Shown: positions 1 to 5,322, counted from the first letter of the stretch. The stretch: 5,322 bases of DNA from Jutongia huaianensis (GCF_014384985.1 NZ_JACRSX010000038.1:1-5322), one strand, 5' to 3'. The notes: generated from the letters alone by a model not told the origin. Numbers and translations are program-made.

Positions 1-2
1 AA

Positions 3-1115
3 ATTGGTAGTAATTCAGAAGGAAATTTTGAAGAAAATAAAATGTTGTCAATTGAATTGTCCCAAAAACAAGTAAATGATCTTCGGGAAAATGAAGATGT
101 CGAGTATGTCGAAAAAGATTATGATGTGGCTGCTTGTAGTCAATTTTTACAGAAAAAAAGACATCGAAAACAAGTTGAAAAATTTGAAATAAATGACTCA
201 GAATATGAATGGAATGTCAGAATGTTACGGGCAGAAGGGAAGAGGGCAAATACAAAAGAACATGTAAAGATTGCGGTGATAGATTCTGGAATTGATTGGG
301 GGAATGATATTGATTTGGCCCATCAAGTGAGTCTTGTTCCAGGAGAGGAAGAAATGACACAGGTGTTTATGGATGGAAGTGGACATGGATCAAGTGTTGC
401 AAGTTTAATTGCTGCAAGTGAAAATGAAAAAGGAATTACGGGAATTAATCCATATGTAGATATTTATTCATATCGAGTATTAGATGAAAATAATCATTCA
501 CCTTTGAGTAGAGTAGTAGAAGCAATTTATATGGCTGTTGATCAAGGTGTAAATATTATAAATATGAGTTTTGGTTTGAGTGCATATTCAGAAACTCTTG
601 AACAAGCTATTCATACAGCAGAAGAAAATGGAATATTGATGATTGCTGCGGCTGGTAATACTGGGGATGAAGGTGTTTTATATCCGGCGGCATTTGACGG
701 TGTAATGGCAGTGGGGGCTGTAGATAAAAATGGAACAATAGAAGAATATAGTGCAAAGGGAAAAGAGGTAGAAATTGTTGCTCCAGGTGAATTGGTAAAA
801 ACTACAGGTTTTTTAGGATCAGAGGATGTTATATCAGGAACTAGTCTGGCAGCACCACAAGTAGCGGCAGTAGCGTCTTTGATTTGGCAAAAAGATTTGA
901 CCGTATCAGCAGATTTTGTTCGGGGATTACTGGATGAGAGTGCTAATTTATATGGTAAATGTGATTTGTATGGATATGGTCTTGTTGATGCTAAATATGC
1001 CTTGCAACATTATAATGAATATAAAAGAAAATATAATGAGAAGGCGGGAGATGACAAGAAGATTTTAGATTCAGTAAATAGGAGCTTCCTGTATAATAAA
1101 AAATGTGGATGTTGA
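3..1115 (+). CDS. S8 subtilisin-like serine peptidase, 5' end outside window
   Basis: This is a serine endopeptidase of the subtilase (S8) family. Numbering from the ATG at 42, the catalytic residues are Asp81 (AVIDSGID), His115 (GSGHGSSVA), oxyanion Asn206 (AAAGNTG) and Ser268 (SGTSLAAPQVA), in the family order and spacing. The frame is open from 42 back to position 3 with no stop. The first ~28 residues (ELSQKQVNDL, EDVEYVEKDYDV) resemble the end of an I9-type inhibitor propeptide, so the true start is upstream and the ATG at 42 is probably internal. Secretion cannot be judged because any signal peptide lies outside the window. Two motif positions are unusual: GHGSS instead of GHGTH, and APQ instead of APH after the Ser. 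The catalytic domain ends near residue 325. The tail of about 30 residues is polar, ends in CGC, and its last few codons may be IS sequence. S8 identity is near certain; substrate is unknown. Confidence 0.93.
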   Translation: MGSNSEGNFEENKMLSIELSQKQVNDLRENEDVEYVEKDYDVAACSQFLQKKRHRKQVEKFEINDSEYEWNVRMLRAEGKRANTKEHVKIAVIDSGIDWGNDIDLAHQVSLVPGEEEMTQVFMDGSGHGSSVASLIAASENEKGITGINPYVDIYSYRVLDENNHSPLSRVVEAIYMAVDQGVNIINMSFGLSAYSETLEQAIHTAEENGILMIAAAGNTGDEGVLYPAAFDGVMAVGAVDKNGTIEEYSAKGKEVEIVAPGELVKTTGFLGSEDVISGTSLAAPQVAAVASLIWQKDLTVSADFVRGLLDESANLYGKCDLYGYGLVDAKYALQHYNEYKRKYNEKAGDDKKILDSVNRSFLYNKKCGC

Positions 1116-1120
1116 AAATT
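1112..1120 (+). repeat. Candidate left subterminal inverted repeat of the IS
   Basis: TTGAAAATT is the reverse complement of AATTTTCAA at 2917-2925. The position, a few bases inside the presumed left end, fits IS1111-type subterminal repeats. A second register (1118-1126 with 2918-2926) also gives nine matches. The sequence is simple and AT-rich, so this is weak evidence on its own. Confidence 0.35.
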
Positions 1121-1141
1121 GAAAATACCTCAGAGTACAAT
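1112..1141 (+). promoter_or_regulatory. Predicted sigma-A promoter of the transposase
   Basis: A -35 box TTGAAA (1112-1117) and a -10 box TACAAT (1136-1141) are separated by 18 nt. Each matches five of six consensus bases. Transcription would begin near 1148, about 50 nt before the transposase ATG at 1197. The -35 lies within the presumed left-end inverted repeat, so the promoter belongs to the IS and would be kept in an excised circle. Confidence 0.55.
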
Positions 1142-1178
1142 AAGACTACTGACTTGGCGGTTAGTAAAAATCTTATTG
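1138..1178 (+). promoter_or_regulatory. Stem-loop upstream of the transposase ribosome site
   Basis: An outer 8-bp stem pairs CAATAAGA (1138-1145) with TCTTATTG (1171-1178). An inner 6-bp stem pairs ACTGAC (1148-1153) with GTTAGT (1160-1165), including one G-U pair, around the loop TTGGCG. The structure ends 4 nt before the Shine-Dalgarno sequence. Its left arm overlaps the -10 box and lies before the predicted transcription start, so a transcript from the IS promoter would lack the outer stem. It may limit translation of read-through mRNA or be a transposase binding site. The pairing is seen in the sequence; the function is inferred. Confidence 0.5.
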
Positions 1179-1181
1179 AAC

Positions 1182-1188
1182 AGAGAGG
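1182..1188 (+). promoter_or_regulatory. Ribosome binding site fixing the transposase start
   Basis: AGAGAGG lies 8 nt before the ATG at 1197. A longer reading from the TTG at 1119 has no such site and would run through the promoter and stem-loop, so 1197 is the start. Confidence 0.8.
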
Positions 1189-1196
1189 TATCTACA

Positions 1197-2489
1197 ATGA
1201 AGTCTAACACACAGAATGCAAAAATTGAAGCTATTACAGAAAAAACTTTGGTACTCGGAATTGATATAGGAAGCGAAACGCACTATGCCAGAGCTTTTGA
1301 TCACAGAGGAATCGAGTATTCGAAGAAGCCATTTAAGTTTAGTAACACAGAGGCCGGATTTGTGACATTTAAGGAATGGATCCTGGACCTCAAAGAAAAA
1401 CATGAGAAGGATAAGGTGGTTCCGGGCATGGAACCAACCGGTCACTACTGGTTTAATCTGGGAAAATTTCTTCAGGATAATGAGATGAAACCGGTTCTTG
1501 TGAATCCCCATCATGTCAAGAAATCGAAAGAACTCGACGACAATAATCCAACTAAAAATGATCGTAAGGATCCAAAAGTCATTGCAGGGTTAGTTAGAGA
1601 GGGACGCTACATGATCCCGTACCTGCCGGATGGTGTTTATGCTGATCTCAGAACAGCATCAAATATAAGATTCCAGTTACAGGCGGAACTTACAAGAATT
1701 CAAAACAGGATCAGTCGTTGGTTCAATATATATTTTCCTGAATATAAGACGGTATACGGAAAGCCGGATGCCAAAAGCGGAATGCTGATCCTTAAGCAGG
1801 CGCCACTCCCGGAAGATATCCTGACGTTGGGTATTGATGGAGTGAACCAGATCTGGCGGGATGCAAAGATGAGGGCAGTTGGAAAGGCGAGGGCGAAGAC
1901 CCTGATCGAAGCTGCAGAGCACAGCGTTGGAAGCAAAGAAGGAGCAGTATCTGCAAGAATGGAGATCCGAATGCTTCTGGAAGATTATGAATCCAGAAAT
2001 ATACGTCTTCAGGAAGTTATGACTCTGATCGAAGAGTTGGTAAATCAGATCCCGATGGCTGAAAAGTTGTTGGGGATCAAAGGAGTGGGAATCAAGACGG
2101 TGTCCGGGTTCCTTGCAGAGGTAGGTGATATCAGCCGCTTCAACAATCCAAAAGAACTGCAGAAGCTCGCAGGGCTGGCGCTGGTTGAGAATAGTTCTGG
2201 AAAGCACAAGGGAAAGACAACAATAAGCAGACGAGGTCGAAAGAGGCTCAGATATCTGCTCTTTGAGGTTGCAATGTCGCTTGTGGCGAAGAACCCGGAG
2301 TTCAGGGAACTCCATACTTATTACACAACCAGAAGACTGAATCCATTGAAGAAAATGCAGTCACTTATGGCGGTTGCAGCCAAGCTGATACGTGTCTTTT
2401 ATGCCATGCTGACCAAAGGAGTGGACTATGATCCGAAAAAGATGGTGGGTGACATCAAGAGACCGGCAGTTTATCTACAGGCTGCATAA
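1197..2489 (+). CDS. IS110-family transposase (DEDD recombinase)
   Basis: This protein recombines the IS with target DNA under guidance of a structured RNA encoded by the element (established for IS110/IS1111 relatives). It has 430 residues. The N-terminal RuvC-like DEDD domain shows Asp23 (LGIDIGSE), Glu79 (GMEPTGHYW), and Asp122 and Asp125 (KNDRKDPKVIA). A helical middle region follows (~150-290). The C-terminal Transposase_20 domain begins with a helix-hairpin-helix-like GIKGVGIKTV (293-302) and continues with LQKLAGL and ENSSGKHKGK. A Ser at 333 or 334 in SSG is the likely equivalent of the family's catalytic serine. RRGRKRLRYLLFEVAM (345-360) is also a typical family block. It is longer than compact relatives such as IS621 (~326 aa). 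All motifs are intact, with no frameshift or stop, so it may be active. Its base composition is richer in GC than both flanking genes. Confidence 0.97.
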   Translation: MKSNTQNAKIEAITEKTLVLGIDIGSETHYARAFDHRGIEYSKKPFKFSNTEAGFVTFKEWILDLKEKHEKDKVVPGMEPTGHYWFNLGKFLQDNEMKPVLVNPHHVKKSKELDDNNPTKNDRKDPKVIAGLVREGRYMIPYLPDGVYADLRTASNIRFQLQAELTRIQNRISRWFNIYFPEYKTVYGKPDAKSGMLILKQAPLPEDILTLGIDGVNQIWRDAKMRAVGKARAKTLIEAAEHSVGSKEGAVSARMEIRMLLEDYESRNIRLQEVMTLIEELVNQIPMAEKLLGIKGVGIKTVSGFLAEVGDISRFNNPKELQKLAGLALVENSSGKHKGKTTISRRGRKRLRYLLFEVAMSLVAKNPEFRELHTYYTTRRLNPLKKMQSLMAVAAKLIRVFYAMLTKGVDYDPKKMVGDIKRPAVYLQAA

Positions 2490-2547
2490 GAAAGACAAGC
2501 AACTATAGTGGAGGCTGTCGTGTGGGCAGTCACTGAATCAAACAGAA

Positions 2548-2588
2548 TGTAACAGATAACGTCCACTGGTCACACAGTGCTGTAACAG
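2548..2588 (+). repeat. 8-bp direct repeat TGTAACAG, two copies
   Basis: TGTAACAG occurs at 2548-2555 and 2581-2588, on either side of the CACTG/CAGTG hairpin. It may be part of the folded right-end RNA. It is short enough to be coincidence. Confidence 0.3.
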
Positions 2589-2663
2589 GAAGCGGGTCAG
2601 TAATCATAAAAACAAAGAATGAGCCAGTAGTCGGCAGAAATAAACACCATGGGGCATGACCCC

Positions 2664-2767
2664 ATATAGGAGCATAGCTGACACCCTGGTTATGGGCAGG
2701 CAGGACGAAGGAAGTTAGGACCTCCGGAGACGGAGATGATCCTGGTGGATATAGGAGGTTAGCTGCC
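2664..2767 (+). repeat. Degenerate 19-bp direct repeat, 85 nt apart, in IS right end
   Basis: Positions 2664-2682 and 2749-2767 share ATATAGGAG, then two different bases, then TAGCTG, then one mismatch and C: 16 of 19 positions agree. Both copies are followed, 27-28 nt from the start of the copy, by ATGGG (2692-2696 and 2776-2780). This suggests a degenerate tandem duplication of an ~85-nt module. In a guide RNA the two modules could correspond to two similar folded loops. Confidence 0.6.
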
Positions 2768-2834
2768 ATAGAGGGATGGGTATACACAAGGCCAGTAAAG
2801 CGAAAATGAATGACGTTTTATTTCGTATACCTTA

Positions 2835-2884
2835 AAACCGCTATTTCAGTACCCGATACATCGAAATGCTTATAGCTATGGTTT
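2835..2884 (+). other. Long imperfect stem-loop near IS right terminus
   Basis: Three pairing segments nest: AAACC (2835-2839) with GGTTT (2880-2884), GCT (2840-2842) with AGC (2874-2876), and ATTTC (2843-2847) with GAAAT (2863-2867). The terminal loop is 15 nt. Bulges lie on the 3' side only. It could be part of the guide RNA or a protein-recognition site near the IS end. Confidence 0.4.
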
Positions 2885-2899
2885 ATTCGCTGAGATAAA

Positions 2900-2915
2900 A
2901 AGGTTGAGAAACCTT
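2900..2915 (+). other. Perfect 6-bp hairpin with GAGA tetraloop near IS right terminus
   Basis: AAGGTT (2900-2905) pairs with AACCTT (2910-2915) around GAGA, a GNRA loop. GAATTTTC follows. With only two G-C pairs and a short T run it is a poor intrinsic terminator. A 3' stem of the right-end RNA is equally likely. Confidence 0.45.
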
Positions 2916-2916
2916 G

Positions 2917-2925
2917 AATTTTCAA
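2917..2925 (+). repeat. Candidate right subterminal inverted repeat of the IS
   Basis: AATTTTCAA is the reverse complement of the left-end sequence at 1112-1120. It directly precedes and partly overlaps the AATAAAAAA that also occurs at the presumed left junction. The same low-complexity caveat applies. Confidence 0.35.
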
Positions 2926-2943
2926 TAAAAAACACTTGATTAT

Positions 2944-3720
2944 ATGAGGAGTAGTGTTATAACATTTGAAGATACAGGATGTGTTGAAGGAAACTGGATG
3001 GGGAATGATCATGCCGCGTTAGTTGATAGTGCTAAATACTGTGTGAGAGCAGGGGCAAGATTTCCAGATACAACAAAAGATACGGGTTTAAAAATTTCAT
3101 ATTTTGAAGATGGTCAATTTAATCATATGACACTGAATCCGTGGTGGCATGGATATTATGAGACTAATTATATTAAAGCAGTTTTGTATGCATCATATAA
3201 AGCAGATGCAATAGGAAGCGGATTAGGGTATAATGTTCAATATCCATCATTACACTATGCTAACACAGCAAAAATGGACGAAGATATAGCTTTTTTATAT
3301 GCCAATAATCAAAGAGGATGGCGAGAAATTTTAAAATATGTAAATAATCATGGAGGACCAAATCAGACTAACACAAATGGATTTAAGAGAGCAATACTTT
3401 GGGGAATGGCAATTCATTCAGCTACGGACACATATGCCCATAGTTCTGCGTTACATGGAAATAGGATTACACATGGCAATAATTATTCATCTACAGTGGC
3501 AGATGCAGATAATAAAAATTATATAACCTGGAGATATCGGGATGCGGCTTTTGTAGCAAATAAAATAATGGAAAAATATAATAACCGTAGTTCTTTAAGT
3601 GCTAGTGATTTAATGATGTCAGGAAATTGTACAATAGGATATGAATTAATTAGATTTAACGAGTATATAAAAACGGTAGATAGTAGTCTCAATTATTCAT
3701 ACCATTATAAAACAAAGTAA
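2944..3720 (+). CDS. Zinc-dependent phospholipase C-like protein, probably 5'-truncated by the IS
   Basis: Numbered from the ATG at 2944, the diagnostic block is WGMAIHSATDTYAHSS (153-168) with His158, Asp162 and His166, a His-x3-Asp-x3-His pattern like the metal-binding core of zinc-dependent phospholipase C-like proteins. His24 (MGNDHAALVD) and the ARFPDT segment at 38-43 also fit this family, where an early His or Asp binds metal. Lipid cleavage is inferred from family only. Proteins of this class are normally secreted, yet no signal peptide is present. The ATG at 2944 has no ribosome site, and the frame is open back to a stop at 2926-2928, inside the presumed IS junction. The ATG at 2998 (residue 19) has AAGGA six nt upstream and could serve as a rescue start. 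The gene shares the AT-rich composition of the S8 peptidase across the IS. It ends with two consecutive TAA stops. It may be a broken gene, the downstream half of a split one, or a translationally coupled neighbour. Confidence 0.72.
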   Translation: MRSSVITFEDTGCVEGNWMGNDHAALVDSAKYCVRAGARFPDTTKDTGLKISYFEDGQFNHMTLNPWWHGYYETNYIKAVLYASYKADAIGSGLGYNVQYPSLHYANTAKMDEDIAFLYANNQRGWREILKYVNNHGGPNQTNTNGFKRAILWGMAIHSATDTYAHSSALHGNRITHGNNYSSTVADADNKNYITWRYRDAAFVANKIMEKYNNRSSLSASDLMMSGNCTIGYELIRFNEYIKTVDSSLNYSYHYKTK

Positions 3721-3771
3721 TAATGGAATAACATATTGTATAAGGTTGTGATATAGTAATGAATTATCTAT

Positions 3772-3778
3772 GGAAGGA
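3772..3778 (+). promoter_or_regulatory. Ribosome binding site fixing the LRR protein start
   Basis: GGAAGGA lies 6 nt before the ATG at 3785. The in-frame ATG at 3770 overlaps this site and has none of its own, so 3785 is preferred; this removes five residues from the longest reading. I found no clear promoter or terminator between 3721 and 3784, so co-transcription with the gene before it is possible. Confidence 0.75.
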
Positions 3779-3784
3779 AAAAGA

Positions 3785-5032
3785 ATGAATAAAAGAAAAA
3801 ATAAAATAGTAGCAATTCTCACAATAATGTTAGGGATAATATGTGCTTATAGTGGCGTGATTTATTTTCAGAAAAAACAATGCACAGATAATCCTTATAA
3901 GGCATATACGACGAAAGAAAAAAGCCGGAAAGTGGGGAGCTTTGAATACAAATACAGAATCGGTGCAGAGGGTGTGTGGATCACAAAGATTATTCCGATG
4001 GAGGAGGATATTTCTGTATTAAAAATACCTTCAAAACTGGCAGGAAAAAAGGTGGTCCGGCTGGGAAACGGCAATGGTAATTTTAAACAGGAAGATACCT
4101 CGGACACTATGTGGAAAGCAGAAAACTGGAGCAATATATTTGGTGAAAAATGCTCAGAGGATTCTACCGTGGAGAATATCATAATTGAGCCCAAAGATGT
4201 GTATGACCGGGTGGCACTGATTGAGGAGATAGATGTTCCGGATACGGTTCAGTGGATTGATCTGGGATTGTTTGCATATGTGCAAAACGGAAAGGTGCTT
4301 CGTTTGCCGGCAGGTCTTAAAACAAAGCTGGAGGATACGGGTTTAACCGGAGTGAAATGGAAGGAAGTTTCCTTTTTCGGAGAAAATAAAAACTATAAGA
4401 TCATAGATGGATTTCTGTGTTCCAAAGATGGAAAAACAGTATACGGACTTTTGGAGGAAAGAGAAGAGTCCAAGATTCCGGACAGAGTAGAAACGATCTC
4501 CAAAAAGGGAAATTATTTCGGAACGAAGGAAATGCAGATCCCGGCGAGTGTTACGGAGATTGAAGCGGCAGGTAAATATGGAAATCATAACTTTACGGAA
4601 GCCAGCGTGCGGATTGCAGAGGATAATCCGAAATATGCAGAGAAAAACGGTTCGATCTATGATAAAACTTCAGGCGAACTGGTGGCTGCGTATATTGACA
4701 ATGGCGTGATCAATATACCGGATACCGTCAAAAGGATTTTTTGTCCATGGTATATTGGTGATACAACGACTTTTCGGAGAATGGTAATTCCAAAGAGTGT
4801 GACATTTATGCATACGAAAAGCGGTAATAATGTCCGGAATAATCCTGCGGGACATACCGGTACAACATATGTCTTTGAGGGCAGAACGCCGTTACATCTG
4901 GTATCAGGAGTCTGCCTGTTTGAGGAGAAAGATACGATTGTTGTTCCGAAAGGATGTAAGAAAGAGTATCAGGAAAAATGGAGAGGTAATATCAGTAGGC
5001 TACATCATAAAATTTTCTGGGAAGAAAAATGA
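3785..5032 (+). CDS. BspA-like leucine-rich repeat protein, membrane-anchored
   Basis: The protein has 415 residues. A lysine-rich start (MNKRKNK) and a hydrophobic stretch (about 8-28) form a signal anchor or signal peptide. The Cys at 20 is not in a good lipobox and no clear signal-peptidase site follows. The remainder shows the recurring beta-strand turn of BspA/TpLRR repeats: IPSKL (81), VPDTV (151), LPAGL (174), IPDRV (231), IPASV (252), IPDTV (311), IPKSV (335). It also has the linking motifs DGFLCSKDGKTVYGL (208-222) and NGSIYDKTSGELVAA (288-302), where a strand reports 'n-y-dG-ly-k-tLv'. Such proteins usually sit outside the membrane and bind proteins or surfaces; no catalytic motif is seen and no LPxTG anchor is present. 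The first ~100 nt are AT-rich, but the body is richer in GC than the two genes before it. The repeats are degenerate, so the assignment is strong by pattern but partner and role are unknown. Confidence 0.82.
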   Translation: MNKRKNKIVAILTIMLGIICAYSGVIYFQKKQCTDNPYKAYTTKEKSRKVGSFEYKYRIGAEGVWITKIIPMEEDISVLKIPSKLAGKKVVRLGNGNGNFKQEDTSDTMWKAENWSNIFGEKCSEDSTVENIIIEPKDVYDRVALIEEIDVPDTVQWIDLGLFAYVQNGKVLRLPAGLKTKLEDTGLTGVKWKEVSFFGENKNYKIIDGFLCSKDGKTVYGLLEEREESKIPDRVETISKKGNYFGTKEMQIPASVTEIEAAGKYGNHNFTEASVRIAEDNPKYAEKNGSIYDKTSGELVAAYIDNGVINIPDTVKRIFCPWYIGDTTTFRRMVIPKSVTFMHTKSGNNVRNNPAGHTGTTYVFEGRTPLHLVSGVCLFEEKDTIVVPKGCKKEYQEKWRGNISRLHHKIFWEEK

Positions 5033-5056
5033 AATTTAGGATAGAAAGGGGGAAAT

Positions 5057-5322
5057 ATGAGATCAAAATTAATGGGAACAATGGCGGTACTGTCTCTTAC
5101 CGTGTTATTGACTGCATGCGGAAATAACGGTCAGGATACAGGATTGCCCAAAATGGAGCCGGTACAAACAACAGAATCTGCAGATAAGACAGCAGAGCAG
5201 TCAGGAGATGAAATTGCAGACCTGCTTGGAAAGACATTGATTCCGGACGGGGAGAGAGATTATTATCAGAATTATTTCACAAAGAAATATGACAAGGTAC
5301 GAAGGGATGATATTTCGGATTG
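5057..5322 (+). CDS. Predicted lipoprotein, 3' end outside window
   Basis: The first 88 codons are visible. A ribosome site (AAAGGGGGA, 5045-5053) precedes the ATG. The N-terminus MRSKLMGTMAVLSLTVLLTACG is a lipoprotein signal peptide with lipobox LTAC; Cys21 would be lipidated, placing the protein on the outer face of the membrane. A low-complexity polar linker (Gln, Thr, Glu, Asp rich, about 22-50) follows, then the start of a folded region (DEIADLLGKTLIPDG, YYQNYFTKKYDKVRRDD). I do not recognise the domain from this fragment. It starts 24 nt after the LRR gene with no terminator between, so the two very likely form one operon. Its product could be another LRR-type or substrate-binding lipoprotein, but that is a guess. 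Confidence 0.88.
   Translation, partial: MRSKLMGTMAVLSLTVLLTACGNNGQDTGLPKMEPVQTTESADKTAEQSGDEIADLLGKTLIPDGERDYYQNYFTKKYDKVRRDDISD

Larger units (their letters stand above)
1104..2932 (+). mobile_element. IS110/IS1111-type insertion sequence (ends approximate)
   Basis: The element is defined by its DEDD transposase, a short left end (~90 nt) and a long noncoding right end (~440 nt). Long right ends are typical of IS1111-type members of the IS110 family; IS110 proper carries its long noncoding end upstream. The ends are placed by two weak clues. A 9-bp direct repeat, AATAAAAAA, lies at 1095-1103 and 2924-2932. A 9-bp inverted repeat, TTGAAAATT, lies just inside at 1112-1120 and 2917-2925; IS1111 members have subterminal inverted repeats. 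Both are AT-rich and could be chance, so each end may be off by tens of bases. IS110 elements usually make no clear target duplication. The left flank is the 3' end of the S8 peptidase gene and the right flank is the phospholipase-like gene. Presence of an IS is certain; the ends are inferred. Confidence 0.8.
2490..2932 (+). ncRNA. Long right end of the IS; candidate guide (bridge/seek) RNA region
   Basis: No credible protein gene lies in this ~440-nt stretch. It contains several stems that could form in RNA. CACTG/CAGTG (2564-2568 with 2575-2579) has a 6-nt loop. GGGTCAG (2594-2600) pairs with 2678-2685 with one bulged A, enclosing ATGGGG/CCCCAT (2649-2654 with 2660-2665). CTCCG/CGGAG (2722-2726 with 2731-2735) has a GAGA tetraloop and is extended by AGGA/TCCT. 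GTATAC occurs at 2780-2785 and 2825-2830 around CGAAA/TTTCG. IS1111-type elements encode their guide RNA downstream of the transposase, and IS110 elements as a family use such RNA to choose donor and target. The exact 5' and 3' ends cannot be read from sequence. Confidence 0.6.

Noticed and set aside
1119..1196. N-terminal extension of the transposase from a TTG start
   Set aside because: No ribosome site at 1119, and the extension overlaps the promoter. The ATG at 1197 has a well-spaced site and begins just before the conserved DEDD domain.
1103..1207. Small + strand frame of 34 codons overlapping the peptidase stop and the transposase start
   Set aside because: No ribosome site; it runs through the promoter, stem-loop and Shine-Dalgarno of the transposase, which explain the sequence better.
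1677..2315. Long antisense open frame (212 codons) across the transposase
   Set aside because: It is the shadow of the conserved transposase frame; the protein is cysteine- and histidine-rich with no recognisable domain and no ribosome site.
2530..2787. Antisense 85-codon open frame in the IS right end
   Set aside because: It covers the hairpin-rich noncoding region, has no domain, and is best explained by chance in a GC-richer RNA-coding stretch.
2900..2930. Intrinsic terminator at the IS right end
   Set aside because: The hairpin is perfect but has only two G-C pairs, and the following T run is four bases, so termination is doubtful; kept only as a hairpin.
3721..3784. Promoter-like TTGTAT and TATAGT before the LRR gene
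   Set aside because: The two boxes are only 10 nt apart, too close for a sigma-A promoter, and AT-rich DNA yields such matches readily.
4830..5039. + strand 69-codon frame overlapping the end of the LRR gene
   Set aside because: Out-of-frame shadow of the LRR coding region with no start signal.
1..5322. CRISPR array, tRNA or rRNA genes
   Set aside because: No regularly spaced long repeats, and no tRNA cloverleaf or rRNA-like conserved sequence was seen on either strand.

Overview
The window looks like chromosomal DNA of a low-GC gut-type Clostridium relative, most likely Lachnospiraceae. This is inferred from gene style: AT-rich codons, strong AGGAGG-like ribosome sites, an IS110-type transposase of the long (~430 aa) class, and BspA-like leucine-rich-repeat surface proteins. 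No gene pins the species. All recognised genes lie on the + strand.

Layout. (1) Positions 3-1115 hold a subtilisin-family (S8) serine peptidase. Its 5' end lies outside the window, and its catalytic Asp, His, Asn and Ser are visible. (2) An IS110/IS1111-type insertion element of about 1.8 kb follows (about 1104-2932; ends uncertain). It has a short left end with a promoter and a stem-loop, a 430-codon DEDD transposase (1197-2489), and a long structured noncoding right end (2490 to about 2932). The right end is the expected site of the guide (bridge/seek) RNA. (3) A zinc-dependent phospholipase C-like protein follows at 2944-3720. It lacks a signal peptide and a convincing start at 2944, and its frame is open back to the presumed IS junction. 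(4) A membrane-anchored BspA-like LRR protein (3785-5032) is followed after 24 nt by the start of a lipoprotein gene (5057 to the window end).

How the parts fit. The peptidase and the phospholipase-like gene share the same AT-rich base composition. The IS and the LRR gene body are visibly richer in GC. The simplest reading is that the IS landed between, or within, a peptidase/phospholipase-like locus and cut off the 5' part or the coupled start of the phospholipase-like gene. A single fused peptidase-phospholipase-like ORF before insertion is possible but unproven. The LRR protein and the lipoprotein look like a two-gene envelope operon.

The most interesting material is the noncoding part of the IS. 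A degenerate ~85-nt tandem duplication and several hairpins sit in the right end. In the left end, a stem-loop overlaps the transposase promoter so that only read-through transcripts would carry the full stem.
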